Assembly: GCF_004535825.1 (NCBI RefSeq)
Contig: NZ_SGVY01000001.1
Location: forward strand, 124,001-188,000
Length of the DNA stretch: 64,000 nucleotides
Direction of reading: 5' to 3'
Source: Segatella hominis
GTDB taxonomy: Bacteria; Bacteroidota; Bacteroidia; Bacteroidales; Bacteroidaceae
How positions within the stretch are numbered: position 1 is the stretch's first letter; every line of letters starts with the position of its first letter. The translations under genes were made by a program, and so were the position numbers. Below are positions 1 to 9,442 of this stretch, piece by piece. The notes under the pieces were generated by a model. The model worked only from the letters and a program-made list of their open reading frames with translations. It was not told the DNA's origin and made no database searches.

Positions 1-2627
1 ATCTGGTGCAGATCACTTAAGCCGAAATGATGCGCATCATTGATAATGATCGTATTGGCATTGGAAATATCGATACCATTTTCCACAATGGTTGTAGAAA
101 GCAGCACATCATAGTCATAGTTGATAAAGCCCATGATAATCTTTTCCAACTCCTCAGGCTTCATCTGACCATGTCCGATGACAACTCGACAATCAGGTAC
201 ATGTTTCTCTATCAGGAGTTTAATCTCCTGAAGTTTGGAAATCCGATCATTGACAAAATACACCTGTCCATTACGACTCATTTCAAAATTGATGGCATCA
301 GCAATCACTTCTGAAGAAAAACTGGTCAGCTCCGTATGGATCGGATAACGGTTAGGTGGCGGTGTACGCATGATACTCATATCTCTTGCTCCCATCAGCG
401 AGAACTGGAGGGTACGAGGAATAGGCGTAGCACTCATGGTCAGCGTATCCACGTTGACCTTCATCTGGCGCAGTTTCTCCTTTGTACCTACTCCAAACTT
501 CTGTTCCTCATCAATAATGAGCAAACCTAAATCTTTCCATACAACCGATTTGGAAATCAATTTATGCGTACCTATCAAAATGTCTATTTTACCATCCTTT
601 AAGTCAGCCAAAATCTGTCGGGTTTCCTTTGCAGATCGGGCACGGCTCAAATATTCTACCCTCACAGGCATTCCCTCAAGACGCGACTTGAATGTCTGAT
701 AATGCTGAAATGCCAAAACGGTAGTAGGAACCAGTACTGCCACCTGTTTACTGTCACAAGCAGCTTTAAAGGCCGCACGAATGGCTACCTCCGTTTTTCC
801 GAAGCCAACATCTCCACACACCAGTCTGTCCATAGGACGGGAACTTTCCATATCAGCCTTCACCTCCATGGTAGCCTTATTCTGGTCAGGCGTATCTTCA
901 TAGAGGAAAGAAGCTTCCAACTCATGTTGCAAATATCCATCCAGACTAAAAGCATAGCCCTTTTCATGACGACGCTTAGCATACAACTTAATCAGGTCGC
1001 GTGCTATATCCTTGATACGCTTCTTTGCCTTTTCCTTCATCCTATCCCAGGCACCAGTACCTAAGGTAGAAAGACGAGGAGGTTCACCGGTATCGGCACT
1101 TCTATATTTGCTGATTTTGTAGAGCGAATGGATAGAAACATCCACTTTATCGTTATTCTTATAGACGATGCGTATCATTTCCTGATAGCTTTCACCAGTA
1201 GGAACACGAACCAAGCCGCCAAACTTACCGATTCCAAAATCCACATGTACGATAAAGTCGCCCGGTTCCATTTCCTGCAACTCCTTCATCGTAAGCGCCA
1301 TTTTACCAGCACGAGCAGAATCAGAACGCAAGTTGTATTTATGAAAACGGTCAAAAATCTGATGATCTGTAAAGAAACAGCATTTTTTGTCAGAATCCAC
1401 AAACCCTTCGTGAATGGTTTTATCTACAGGAACAAAAGAAATCTGATAACGTTGCAAATCTTCACTATCAAAAATATCCTTCAATCTTTGCTGCTGTTTC
1501 TGACTGTCAGCTAAAATATATAAAGTATATTTCTGAAGGAGATAATCCTCAAGAGTTTTAGCCAACAATTCAAAATTCTTATGGAATAAAGGTTGTGGCT
1601 GGATATTAAAATGAATGCAAGCAGAAGACTTACCTTCTCCCTCCAAAGCATTTGGATTTTTATCCACATGCCCCATTTCTATGCGCACTCTTTCCGCCAA
1701 TCCCTCTTTCAACTGAGTCGTAGTACAGAGATTCAACTCTTTCTTCATCCGCTGTCTGATTTGCTCAGCCTCCATTTCTGTAGCCCCTTCCAGCTGTTCT
1801 GCCAAACTTTGAGCTGAGAAACCATCATGATAAATCTGTTCGATACGATCATGAAGAAAGACGAAATCCTTCATGGCAACAATTGTATCCTCACCCAAAA
1901 AAGAAAATATCGGTTGTTTTTCACTTTCAAGAGAAGATAATTCAGGCACAATCTCTATACATTCCCTCTTAACTTTCGACAACTGACTTTCCACATCAAA
2001 GGTACGGATGGAATCGATCTCATCTCCGAAGAAATCTATACGAAAAGGAAATTCACAACTATAAGAATATACATCCAGAATACTACCACGGACAGCAAAT
2101 TGTCCTGGTTCATAAACATAATCAGTCTCCTCAAAGCCAAAATCTCTCAGCGTATGCACAATATTGCTCAAGGCAATCTCTTGAGAAACAGAAAGTTTAA
2201 GTATGCGCTCATCCAGTTTCTTTTTGGTAACAACCAATTCTGCCAAGGCATCAGGATAAGAAACTATAAATAAATTTCTATTTTGCGATAAACGAGCCAA
2301 GACTTCCGTTCGAAGAATTTCATTGGCAGCATCTTTTTGCCCATACTTGATAGCACGACGATAGCTGGAAGGAAAGAAAAACACATTTTCCTGTCCCATC
2401 ATTTGTGTCAGGTCGTGATAAAAATAGCCAGCCTCATCAGCATCATCCAAAACAAAAAGTACGGTTTGTCCTAATTGCTGATATACAGACGCAAAAAAGA
2501 TTGGTGCAGAAGAACACACCAATCCCTTAAGGGAAATCATTTTAACCTGTTTTTTCCCCAATAAATCCAAAAGGGCCTTCGTCTGTGACGAATGCCCGTA
2601 AATATTTTCAATCTCTTGTATGGTCAC
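1..2627 (-). CDS. mfd: Transcription-repair coupling factor Mfd (partial, C-terminus off window)
   Basis: Mfd displaces RNA polymerase stalled at DNA lesions and recruits UvrA for excision repair. About 875 N-terminal residues are present; the frame runs off the left edge. Seen: Walker A GDVGFGKTE at residues 605-613, DEEQ box at 706-709, the motif pair SATPIPRTL and GHGQMKPEELE, and NDAHHFGLSDLHQ at the window edge, typical of the Mfd translocase module. The start is GTG at 2627: an in-frame TAA lies six codons upstream and no ATG intervenes. It begins 5 nt after the stop of the glycosyltransferase gene, so the two are probably co-transcribed. Family assignment is firm; the start codon is inferred. 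Confidence 0.95.
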   Translation of the reverse strand, partial: MTIQEIENIYGHSSQTKALLDLLGKKQVKMISLKGLVCSSAPIFFASVYQQLGQTVLFVLDDADEAGYFYHDLTQMMGQENVFFFPSSYRRAIKYGQKDAANEILRTEVLARLSQNRNLFIVSYPDALAELVVTKKKLDERILKLSVSQEIALSNIVHTLRDFGFEETDYVYEPGQFAVRGSILDVYSYSCEFPFRIDFFGDEIDSIRTFDVESQLSKVKRECIEIVPELSSLESEKQPIFSFLGEDTIVAMKDFVFLHDRIEQIYHDGFSAQSLAEQLEGATEMEAEQIRQRMKKELNLCTTTQLKEGLAERVRIEMGHVDKNPNALEGEGKSSACIHFNIQPQPLFHKNFELLAKTLEDYLLQKYTLYILADSQKQQQRLKDIFDSEDLQRYQISFVPVDKTIHEGFVDSDKKCCFFTDHQIFDRFHKYNLRSDSARAGKMALTMKELQEMEPGDFIVHVDFGIGKFGGLVRVPTGESYQEMIRIVYKNNDKVDVSIHSLYKISKYRSADTGEPPRLSTLGTGAWDRMKEKAKKRIKDIARDLIKLYAKRRHEKGYAFSLDGYLQHELEASFLYEDTPDQNKATMEVKADMESSRPMDRLVCGDVGFGKTEVAIRAAFKAACDSKQVAVLVPTTVLAFQHYQTFKSRLEGMPVRVEYLSRARSAKETRQILADLKDGKIDILIGTHKLISKSVVWKDLGLLIIDEEQKFGVGTKEKLRQMKVNVDTLTMSATPIPRTLQFSLMGARDMSIMRTPPPNRYPIHTELTSFSSEVIADAINFEMSRNGQVYFVNDRISKLQEIKLLIEKHVPDCRVVIGHGQMKPEELEKIIMGFINYDYDVLLSTTIVENGIDISNANTIIINDAHHFGLSDLHQ

Positions 2628-2632
2628 GCTTT

Positions 2633-3376
2633 TTAGTTTTTCTTAGGATACTTCTTAAACCAGCCATCCAAACGAAGGCGCATTACACCAAAGAAAGCCT
2701 CTCCAAAGATACCTCCATTCATCTTGCTCACACCCTCGCGACGGTTGACGAAGATAACAGGTACCTCTTTGATCTTAAATCCTATCTTATGAGAAGTGAA
2801 CTTCATCTCGATTTGGAAAGCATATCCTTTGAAACGAATTTTATCCAATTCGATGGTTTCCAACACCTTGCGACGATAGCAAACGAATCCTGCCGTTGTA
2901 TCGTGCACCTTGAATCCTGTAACCAGACGAACATACTTGGATGCGAAATAACTCATAAGGACACGACCGATAGGCCAATTAACCACATTGACGCCCGAAA
3001 CATAACGAGAACCTACTGCAACATCATATCCTTCATCATGAGTAGCAGCATAAAGACGTGGCAAATCATTAGGATCATGACTAAAGTCAGCATCCATTTC
3101 AAAGATAAAATCATATCCCTGTTGGAGCGCCCACTTAAAGCCTGTGATATAAGCAGTGCCTAAACCTAATTTACCAGAACGCTCCAAGATATGAAGACGT
3201 CCATTAAACTCACCCGCCATCAGATTCTTGACAATAGCAGCCGTACCATCAGGACTTCCATCGTCAATCACAAGAATATCAAATTGCTTTTCGAGCCCAA
3301 AGACTGCCCGAATGATCTTCTCTATGTTTTCCTTCTCATTATAAGTAGGAATGATTACTATGCTATCGCTCTTCAT
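2633..3376 (-). CDS. Polyprenol monophosphomannose synthase-like GT2 glycosyltransferase
   Basis: Family 2 glycosyltransferase of the dolichyl-phosphate mannose synthase type, which moves a sugar from a nucleotide donor to a polyprenyl phosphate at the inner membrane face. 247 residues, the usual length for soluble DPM1-like enzymes. Seen: IVIIPTYNEKENI at residues 6-18, VIDDGSPDGTA at 36-46 and the metal-binding DAD at 95-97. There is no C-terminal membrane domain, unlike the GtrB/ArnC branch. It is upstream of mfd with 5 nt between them, and a TATCTTTG -7 box lies at 3429-3436. The true sugar and acceptor cannot be read from the sequence. Confidence 0.9.
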   Translation of the reverse strand: MKSDSIVIIPTYNEKENIEKIIRAVFGLEKQFDILVIDDGSPDGTAAIVKNLMAGEFNGRLHILERSGKLGLGTAYITGFKWALQQGYDFIFEMDADFSHDPNDLPRLYAATHDEGYDVAVGSRYVSGVNVVNWPIGRVLMSYFASKYVRLVTGFKVHDTTAGFVCYRRKVLETIELDKIRFKGYAFQIEMKFTSHKIGFKIKEVPVIFVNRREGVSKMNGGIFGEAFFGVMRLRLDGWFKKYPKKN

Positions 3377-3428
3377 AATAGTTTTTATTAATCAAGTACC
3401 AATAATTCTTATAGTTAAATATGATATG

Positions 3429-3436
3429 CAAAGATA
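3429..3436 (-). promoter_or_regulatory. -7 box upstream of the GT2/mfd pair
   Basis: Minus-strand TATCTTTG, matching the Bacteroidota -7 consensus TAnnTTTG, about 50 nt before the glycosyltransferase ATG. No clear -33 TTTG is visible at the expected distance. Confidence 0.55.
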
Positions 3437-3480
3437 CGACTTTTATCACAATTCCACTATATTTTTGATTATTTTTTCAT

Positions 3481-4239
3481 TTATTGGTCAGGATTTTCTA
3501 CAAAACCCTGATATTCCTTGTCTAAACCATTCATAATTGCCTCATAACTCTCCGTCATCTGATGCTTAATATTGTCAGCACCTCTGCCTATAGGAGCTAT
3601 TGGCTTATGTATAGTCAACTTCAACGGATGCCAAAACACCCAAAAAATATCTTTCATACGCGGCTTCACCTGAAAACTTCCATTGATGGTAAGAGGACAA
3701 ACCGGCAACTGCAGTTCGTCTGCCAACATAAAAGCACCTCGACGGAAAACACCCATATGACCGGTAAAAGTTCTGGCACCTTCAGGGAACACCACTAATG
3801 ACATTCCCTCCTTGAGTTCTTCACGAGCCTTGTCATAGGAAGCACGGATTTTGGAAGGTCCGCTCTTATCTACGAAGATATGATGAGCATACTCGCAAGC
3901 CACTCCTACCAAAGGAATCTTACGAAGACCTTTCTTCATCATCCACTTGAAATTACGTCCCAAAAAACCATATATCAGGAAAATATCAAAGGCTCCCTGA
4001 TGATTGGCTACAAAAACATAGCTCTGCTTTTTCTCCAAATTTTCACGTCCTTCTACCTTTACAGGCAACAGGAGAATACGTATCCACAACTGTGACCAGA
4101 TCTTACCAGGATAATATCCCCAGAAATGACCATTACCTAACATACACCCCACAACTGTGGTAATACTCGTAATAATACTTGCCAATACCAAGATAGGCAA
4201 GCACACCAATAATTGGTATAAACGATATAAATATTTCAT
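3481..4239 (-). CDS. plsC: 1-acyl-sn-glycerol-3-phosphate acyltransferase (PlsC family)
   Basis: Transfers an acyl chain to lysophosphatidic acid to make phosphatidic acid for membrane phospholipids. 252 residues, normal for the family. Seen: a hydrophobic N-terminus (about residues 8-32), the catalytic H-x4-D motif at H80-D85 within NHQGAFD, and the substrate-binding FPEGAR at 151-156. It follows the metallophosphoesterase gene after 45 nt in the same direction. PlsC-fold enzymes also acylate ornithine or other lipids; the lysophosphatidate role is the family default. Confidence 0.9.
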   Translation of the reverse strand: MKYLYRLYQLLVCLPILVLASIITSITTVVGCMLGNGHFWGYYPGKIWSQLWIRILLLPVKVEGRENLEKKQSYVFVANHQGAFDIFLIYGFLGRNFKWMMKKGLRKIPLVGVACEYAHHIFVDKSGPSKIRASYDKAREELKEGMSLVVFPEGARTFTGHMGVFRRGAFMLADELQLPVCPLTINGSFQVKPRMKDIFWVFWHPLKLTIHKPIAPIGRGADNIKHQMTESYEAIMNGLDKEYQGFVENPDQ

Positions 4240-4284
4240 AATCTCAATATTTTTTACGCTGATAATACTTTTATATGGTAATTC

Positions 4285-5466
4285 TTATTTTCTCTTTAAT
4301 GTGACAACTACGATCTCGGCGGTAGCTCCTATACGAATAGGAATCACGCCACCCAATCCGGCAGTCGTAAAGAGCTGGCAACCTTCACGCTCATACAAAC
4401 CATAGTCATAACTGGCAAACATGGTTGGTCGGATGCCCAAGACCTCAACTTGTCCTGCATGAGTATGACCGCTGAATGTCAATTGTGGTGCCACTAAAAC
4501 CGTATCTTTAGATCCATACACCTCATTAATTTTAGAAGGAACCATATCTTTCCACTGCGTTGGTATATGCTGGAGCATCAAGATAAAATTTCCCGGTTTG
4601 ATGGATTCAAGTGATTTCGCCACACTTGTCCGCTTCGGTTTATCATAATTTTCCGTTCCAGCTATATAGATGGAATCCTGTCCTCTATACACCACCCGAT
4701 GTTCATTATTCAGCAGTTGCCATCCTAAACTTCGCTCAAAATCCTGTACCCTTTTCTCTATTTCAACCTGTTCATCAGGATCTGCATCAACATAATAACT
4801 ATAATCGTGATTGCCCAAGATACTATAAACTCCATCCTTTGCTTTCAACGAACGAAGCATCTGATAATAAGGTACTAATTCTGAAGGATGTGCATTTTGC
4901 AAATCACCCGTAAAGCAAATCATGTCAGGATGCTGTGCCTGAATGCTGTCAATATCCCGCTGAGGAATATCCGATCTCCAACCATAATAGGAGCCGAGAT
5001 GGAAATCACTAAACAGGACTATTCTATACCCATCGAAGTTCTTTGGTAAATCAGACAGATATATGGTAACTTGTTTCACTTCCAGCTTACGGAAGCCTAA
5101 AGTAAATCCATAGACAAACGTCACGAAAGCCACAATAGCCAAAACGAGTCCAACCGTTCGTCCCCAATTCTTCTCTAAATGAAAATATCTTTTGCAGCAC
5201 CATCCTAAGGAACTGCAGAAAGCAAAGACAAACTCCGGCACAGCACAGACCGCCATCAGAGCGAACCAGATATCAACCAGCAAGGGATTTTTCGGTACAA
5301 AGTTTGGCAGAAAAGCCAAATATACACTATATCCCAAAACTATCATAGCAGGAATCCACAACAGAAACCTTTTTCTACCAGTTACCTTCTGGAATTCAGT
5401 CTTGAATATCCATAAATAAGGCAACATAGTACCCAATATAATGGGTATAAGTATTCTATATATCAT
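4285..5466 (-). CDS. Membrane-anchored metallophosphoesterase (YkuE/YaeI-like)
   Basis: Calcineurin-like phosphoesterase with an N-terminal membrane part. 393 residues: roughly four hydrophobic segments fill residues 1-125, then the catalytic domain with FSDFHLG (D154, H156), FTGDLQN near 186, GNHDYSYY near 218 and SGHTHAGQ near 335, the full set of dinuclear-metal ligands. Some relatives hydrolyse UDP-2,3-diacylglucosamine or act at the envelope; the substrate here is unknown. Its start overlaps the last 4 nt of the upstream gene (ATGA type), indicating translational coupling. Confidence 0.88.
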   Translation of the reverse strand: MIYRILIPIILGTMLPYLWIFKTEFQKVTGRKRFLLWIPAMIVLGYSVYLAFLPNFVPKNPLLVDIWFALMAVCAVPEFVFAFCSSLGWCCKRYFHLEKNWGRTVGLVLAIVAFVTFVYGFTLGFRKLEVKQVTIYLSDLPKNFDGYRIVLFSDFHLGSYYGWRSDIPQRDIDSIQAQHPDMICFTGDLQNAHPSELVPYYQMLRSLKAKDGVYSILGNHDYSYYVDADPDEQVEIEKRVQDFERSLGWQLLNNEHRVVYRGQDSIYIAGTENYDKPKRTSVAKSLESIKPGNFILMLQHIPTQWKDMVPSKINEVYGSKDTVLVAPQLTFSGHTHAGQVEVLGIRPTMFASYDYGLYEREGCQLFTTAGLGGVIPIRIGATAEIVVVTLKRK

Positions 5467-6323
5467 TTTTTCATCAAACTTGATTGCAAGAATCGCCGCA
5501 TGAGTTCCACTGGAATACCACGTCTATTTGCATAATCTCTCAACTGATCCTCCCCTATCTTTCCCAGTTCAAAATAATGTGCCTTTGGATGAGAAAACAT
5601 CAAGCCCGACACACTGGCATGGGGCGTCATCATACCACTTTCAGTAAGTCTGATACCAACCTCTTTCATCCCAAGAATTTCATCCAGGAGAAAATTGATA
5701 CTGGTATCCGGCATGGAAGGATAGCCCACTGCAGGGCGAATACCCTGATAGTCCTCTCTAAGGAGCTGCTCCATCGTCAACTTTTCATCTGCAGCATATC
5801 CCCAGAAAGTAGTTCTAACTTCCTGATGCATACGCTCAGCTGTAGCTTCTGCCAACCGGTCACTAAGCGTTTGTGCCAACATCGACTGATAATCATCATG
5901 ACGATACAACTCCACAATTTCCGCATCAACCGTAGCACAAAAGATACCCAAGCAATCCGTCTTTTCCATATAGATGGGGCGCAAGAAATCTGACAGACAC
6001 AAATTAGGTTGCCCATCCGCAGAAACCTTTTGCTGACGGAGCATGGGAATACGAACCTCCGAGCGAATGGTCTGACCGTTGGTTTGATCATTCAAATCAT
6101 CGATTAAGACGATATCATCCCCATCACTACAGGCTTTCATCAATCGAAACAAAGCATGAGTATGATATTTACCATACCAAGACTTCAACATCAGAAGCGC
6201 CTCCTGTTTCATTTTTTCTTTTTCGCCTGCAGGCTTACCACTCAGTCCCCAAGCATGAAAGAAATAGAGCCAATTGATATACGGTACTATATCCGCAATA
6301 TCGTATGTCAAAACCTTTTTCAA
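5463..6323 (-). CDS. Stand-alone methionine synthase (MetH) activation-domain protein
   Basis: 286 residues resembling only the C-terminal reactivation module of cobalamin-dependent methionine synthase, which binds S-adenosylmethionine and re-methylates oxidised B12. Seen: RPAVGYPSMPD at residues 196-206, the counterpart of the MetH motif RPAxGYPxxPDH, preceded by helical sequence with RTTFWGYAADE. The homocysteine, folate and cobalamin domains are absent from this ORF and its neighbours. It is followed by the phosphoesterase with a 4-nt overlap and preceded by pyrC 11 nt away. Inference: it acts in trans on a MetH encoded elsewhere. Confidence 0.85.
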   Translation of the reverse strand: MKKVLTYDIADIVPYINWLYFFHAWGLSGKPAGEKEKMKQEALLMLKSWYGKYHTHALFRLMKACSDGDDIVLIDDLNDQTNGQTIRSEVRIPMLRQQKVSADGQPNLCLSDFLRPIYMEKTDCLGIFCATVDAEIVELYRHDDYQSMLAQTLSDRLAEATAERMHQEVRTTFWGYAADEKLTMEQLLREDYQGIRPAVGYPSMPDTSINFLLDEILGMKEVGIRLTESGMMTPHASVSGLMFSHPKAHYFELGKIGEDQLRDYANRRGIPVELMRRFLQSSLMKK

Positions 6324-6334
6324 AATCTTAGAAT

Positions 6335-7672
6335 TTATGATTTTCTAAAAGTAAGTTCTTCACCACGATAAGCCTCATCAAACTCTCCCTTATTATATAT
6401 AAGGTGTCCATTACAGATCGTTTGCTCCACTTGCCATTGGTATTCATGTCCCTCCATAGGACTCCACCCGCATTTACTTTGGATGATTTCTTTCTGAACA
6501 GTCCAAGCAGTATGAGGGCGAACAATGACAATATCTGCCTGATAGCCCGGACGCAAAAAGCCACGTTTGTCCACATGAAAGAGTTTGGCAGGACAATGAG
6601 ACATCACCTCTACCATTCTTTCAATAGAAAGAACGCCTTCGTCCACCAATTCCAACATACTTACCAACGAGAATTGCACCATCGGCATACCCGAAGCAGC
6701 CTTGGCACAACCACCCTGCTTGTCTTTCCATTCATGAGGAGCATGATCAGTGCCAACAACCGAAATTCGTCCATCAGCCAAAGCCTCACGTAATGCCTGC
6801 CTATCTTTCACTGTCTTAATAGCAGGATTACATTTGATGAAAGCTTTCTTGTCTGCATAATCCTCATCCGAGAAATAAAGATGCGCAATGACAGCTTCAC
6901 CCGTAATATTCTCATCTTTTCCGAAGAATTCAAGTTCACGAGCGGTAGTCACATGCGCAATATGCAGATGAGCCCCAGACTCCTTTGCCAATTTAACAGC
7001 CAGGCTACTACTTTCGTAACAAGCCTCAGCACTACGGATTTCCGGATGGAATTTCACATCAGGATCTTCACCATATTTTTTCTGATAGGCAGCCATATTG
7101 CGATTGATGATGTCAGTATCCTCGCAATGAGTCATCACAGGCAGTCCCAATTTCTTGGCTTTAACAAATATCTGTTGCAAAGACTCATACTTATCCACCA
7201 GCATATTGCCCGTGCTGGAACCCATAAAGAGTTTAATACCCGGAATACGATGAACATCCAATCTATCAAATGAATCTACATTATCATTGGTTGCACCAAA
7301 AAAGAAACTATAGTTAACATGACTTTTCTGAGCACCTAATGCAAACTTATCCTCCAAAGCCTCCAAAGTCGTAGTTTGAGGATTGGTATTAGGCATTTCG
7401 AAGTAAGAAGTCACACCACCAAAGGCGGCAGCTCTACTCTCGCTCTCAATATCAGCCTTACGTGTCAAACCCGGTTCACGGAAATGCACATGATCATCTA
7501 TCACACCAGGCAAAACAAAACACCCCGAGGCATCAATGACTTGATCATAGATTCCACGAGGTGCCTTACCTTCATATATTTCTTCAATTTGTTCACCATT
7601 GACAACAAGGTCGCCCAAGAAAGAGCGTCCTTCATTGACAATAGTTCCGTTTTTTATTAATGTTCTCATCAT
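6335..7672 (-). CDS. pyrC: Dihydroorotase
   Basis: Third step of pyrimidine synthesis, interconverting carbamoyl-aspartate and dihydroorotate. 445 residues, amidohydrolase fold. Seen: metal-binding DDHVHFREPG at residues 59-68 (H61, H63), FEMPNTNPQTTT in the first third, a HIAHVTTARELE block and VGTDHAPHEWKDK near residue 310. The N-terminal TLIKNGTIVNEG strand block and 445-residue length fit the long dihydroorotase type. It sits in a tight leftward run with 11 nt to each neighbour. Allantoinase/hydantoinase relatives share the fold, but the FREPG motif favours dihydroorotase. Confidence 0.92.
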   Translation of the reverse strand: MMRTLIKNGTIVNEGRSFLGDLVVNGEQIEEIYEGKAPRGIYDQVIDASGCFVLPGVIDDHVHFREPGLTRKADIESESRAAAFGGVTSYFEMPNTNPQTTTLEALEDKFALGAQKSHVNYSFFFGATNDNVDSFDRLDVHRIPGIKLFMGSSTGNMLVDKYESLQQIFVKAKKLGLPVMTHCEDTDIINRNMAAYQKKYGEDPDVKFHPEIRSAEACYESSSLAVKLAKESGAHLHIAHVTTARELEFFGKDENITGEAVIAHLYFSDEDYADKKAFIKCNPAIKTVKDRQALREALADGRISVVGTDHAPHEWKDKQGGCAKAASGMPMVQFSLVSMLELVDEGVLSIERMVEVMSHCPAKLFHVDKRGFLRPGYQADIVIVRPHTAWTVQKEIIQSKCGWSPMEGHEYQWQVEQTICNGHLIYNKGEFDEAYRGEELTFRKS

Positions 7673-7683
7673 AATTCTACAGA

Positions 7684-8517
7684 TTAATTACCGAAGCCAT
7701 TACCTTCCGCAGCCTGATTCTCCGGAATAGTAGGTTTAGCCAGATCATTAGCAGTTGGAGCCGGAGCTGCATTCGGATCCACTTGAGGTGCTTGCATTGC
7801 AGAAGCATCCTGTCCTGCATCTCTTGTACCATTCATAATCTGCTCATTTTCCTGAGCCTTCTGATAATAATCCTTCACGTATGGATCATTCTTGAAATGC
7901 TCAGTAGCCTTACTCATGATATCCTCAATCCAAGGAGAAAGCATCGGGTATTGATTTCTCATGGTTACCATGAAGAATACTCCAGGACCCAAGACATTAT
8001 CAAAATTCTCGGTCACGAAAGAAGTGACCAGTTTATCTTCCTGATCAGCCAACTGAATAGCTTCCTCGTTCAGTTTTCTTGTTACCATCTCCATATCACT
8101 ACCATTCATGATAGCCTGGTCATGCTTATGCACCAATTCCATCTGCTGGTTCTGCAACTGCTGGTATTTCTTGAAGAATTTAAACAGTTTATCATTCAAA
8201 GGAGTGCCGCTAACTATCTGTTGAGCATCATCTAATTTCACATTAATGTCACCGCTCTCCAGCACCAATGGGAGGACAGCCTCATCATCCATGAAGATAT
8301 TAGCCATTCTCACAGAATCCAGATTTCCGTCAAAATGGAATTGACCATGCACAACATCACAGGAATCAATATTTTTAAAATCATTGTTTTTCAGGATTTT
8401 CAGGTATAGCATCCTTCCATCCAATGTACTTACATTAGACGTACCTTGGATATTGTAGCTATTGGCACACGATGTCATTGCCAACAAGGTGATAAATGCA
8501 TAAAGTATCTTATTCAT
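7684..8517 (-). CDS. DUF4369-type lipoprotein
   Basis: 277 residues counting from the Met at 8517, chosen because a lipoprotein signal follows at once (hydrophobic residues 3-14, lipobox LAMTSC with C17). The upstream extension to 8550 would put charged residues ahead of the signal and overlap the promoter. The domain after the lipobox (TSNVSTLDGRMLYLKILK) resembles DUF4369, often found at the N-terminus of Bacteroidota thioredoxin-like lipoproteins, but no CxxC thioredoxin motif follows; instead there is a helical middle and an Ala/Pro/Asn-rich tail ending EGNGFGN. Function unknown. A TACTTTTG -7 box is at 8540-8547. Confidence 0.8.
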   Translation of the reverse strand: MNKILYAFITLLAMTSCANSYNIQGTSNVSTLDGRMLYLKILKNNDFKNIDSCDVVHGQFHFDGNLDSVRMANIFMDDEAVLPLVLESGDINVKLDDAQQIVSGTPLNDKLFKFFKKYQQLQNQQMELVHKHDQAIMNGSDMEMVTRKLNEEAIQLADQEDKLVTSFVTENFDNVLGPGVFFMVTMRNQYPMLSPWIEDIMSKATEHFKNDPYVKDYYQKAQENEQIMNGTRDAGQDASAMQAPQVDPNAAPAPTANDLAKPTIPENQAAEGNGFGN

Positions 8518-8539
8518 AATCTGTCTGTATTTCGGGTAA

Positions 8540-8547
8540 CAAAAGTA
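8540..8547 (-). promoter_or_regulatory. -7 box for the DUF4369 lipoprotein (and possibly pyrC downstream)
   Basis: Minus-strand TACTTTTG, 23 nt before the chosen ATG at 8517. This position supports the shorter start. Confidence 0.5.
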
Positions 8548-8622
8548 CAATCTTAAATTGAAGTACGGAAATAAATTTATGCTATTTAATTGAATATCGT
8601 CTGTATTTAGTATTTTTTGGCA

Positions 8623-9039
8623 TTATTCCTTCTCCAGTTCACGGGAAATACGATGTGTCGTATATAATTCCAACAAAGCTGCGATAAGCAGCAGAAGCAC
8701 CCACTTATTATAAAAGTAGGTGATATACGTCTCATAGTTGGAAAACCAATTACGGGCAAAAGCATATACCGTATCAACCATAGAAATGCCCGACAATATA
8801 AAACAAATATCCGCCATTGCCTGTATGCGCTTCAGACGATGAATGACAAACGATTTTCCTTCGTATAACTGCATGGCTTGTATCACACTAAAAAGCACCG
8901 TACCTACTAAGAATACCCAACAGGTATAAAGCAACATTTTAGGATAGATAAATCCAAACGCATAGCAACCTGCACCGACAACCATCAGCACGCCACCCAA
9001 GAGGAATATGGCACTCTGAATTTTACTCAACTGTTTCAT
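8623..9039 (-). CDS. Small integral membrane protein of unknown function
   Basis: 138 residues with four hydrophobic stretches (about 11-30, 33-53, 70-88, 106-122) and a basic/acidic C-terminus ending LEKE. I do not recognise the family with confidence. Its start overlaps the end of the DivIC-like gene by 17 nt, so the two are probably translated together; this association suggests, but does not prove, an envelope or division-related role. Confidence 0.7.
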   Translation of the reverse strand: MKQLSKIQSAIFLLGGVLMVVGAGCYAFGFIYPKMLLYTCWVFLVGTVLFSVIQAMQLYEGKSFVIHRLKRIQAMADICFILSGISMVDTVYAFARNWFSNYETYITYFYNKWVLLLLIAALLELYTTHRISRELEKE

Positions 9040-9373
9040 TTTCTAAATCTTCTTCGTTATTATTATTAGGCAAATCGGTGCTCAAGACGAAGATATCCTC
9101 ATCGTCTGCCTTCATGAAATAGTTTTCTCTGGCTATTTTCTGATAAGCCTTCGGATCCACGCGCATTTCCCTCAGCAGTTTGGTGTCTGCCTGATAACGC
9201 GCAGTATATTTTTTTATCTCAGAACGCAAATTATTGATCTGAATCTGGTATTTCACATGCTGGTAGATACTATTGTCATCAATTGCACCTACTACCAAAA
9301 CACCCACTACAATCACTATAAGATACTTATAATGAGAGAGATAGCCCCATATTACACCTAATTGTTTACTCAT
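9023..9373 (-). CDS. Septum formation initiator protein (DivIC/FtsB family)
   Basis: 116 residues: a short cytoplasmic start, one membrane segment (about 17-32, LIVIVVGVLVVGAI), then a charged region with coiled-coil character (NNLRSEIKKYTARYQADTKL) and the typical REMRxDPxxYQKIARENY block. This is the bitopic architecture of FtsB/DivIC, which bridges FtsL and FtsQ in the divisome. The C-terminus is acidic. It diverges from dnaX; the two promoters share a 69-bp gap. Confidence 0.85.
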   Translation of the reverse strand: MSKQLGVIWGYLSHYKYLIVIVVGVLVVGAIDDNSIYQHVKYQIQINNLRSEIKKYTARYQADTKLLREMRVDPKAYQKIARENYFMKADDEDIFVLSTDLPNNNNEEDLENETVE

Positions 9374-9388
9374 TTATTTCGATATTTG

Positions 9389-9420
9389 TTTGCAAAGATA
9401 ATATTTTTTTGTTATCTTTG
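9389..9420 (+). promoter_or_regulatory. dnaX promoter, overlapping a divergent -7 box
   Basis: TTTG at 9389-9392, 20-nt spacer, TATCTTTG at 9413-9420, 22 nt before the dnaX ATG. On the other strand TATCTTTG lies at 9392-9399 facing the DivIC-like gene, so the two -7 boxes form an inverted repeat (TGCAAAGATAA ... TTATCTTTGCA) and must compete for polymerase. Confidence 0.7.
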
Positions 9421-9442
9421 CATCATCATTTAAGAAAAAATA

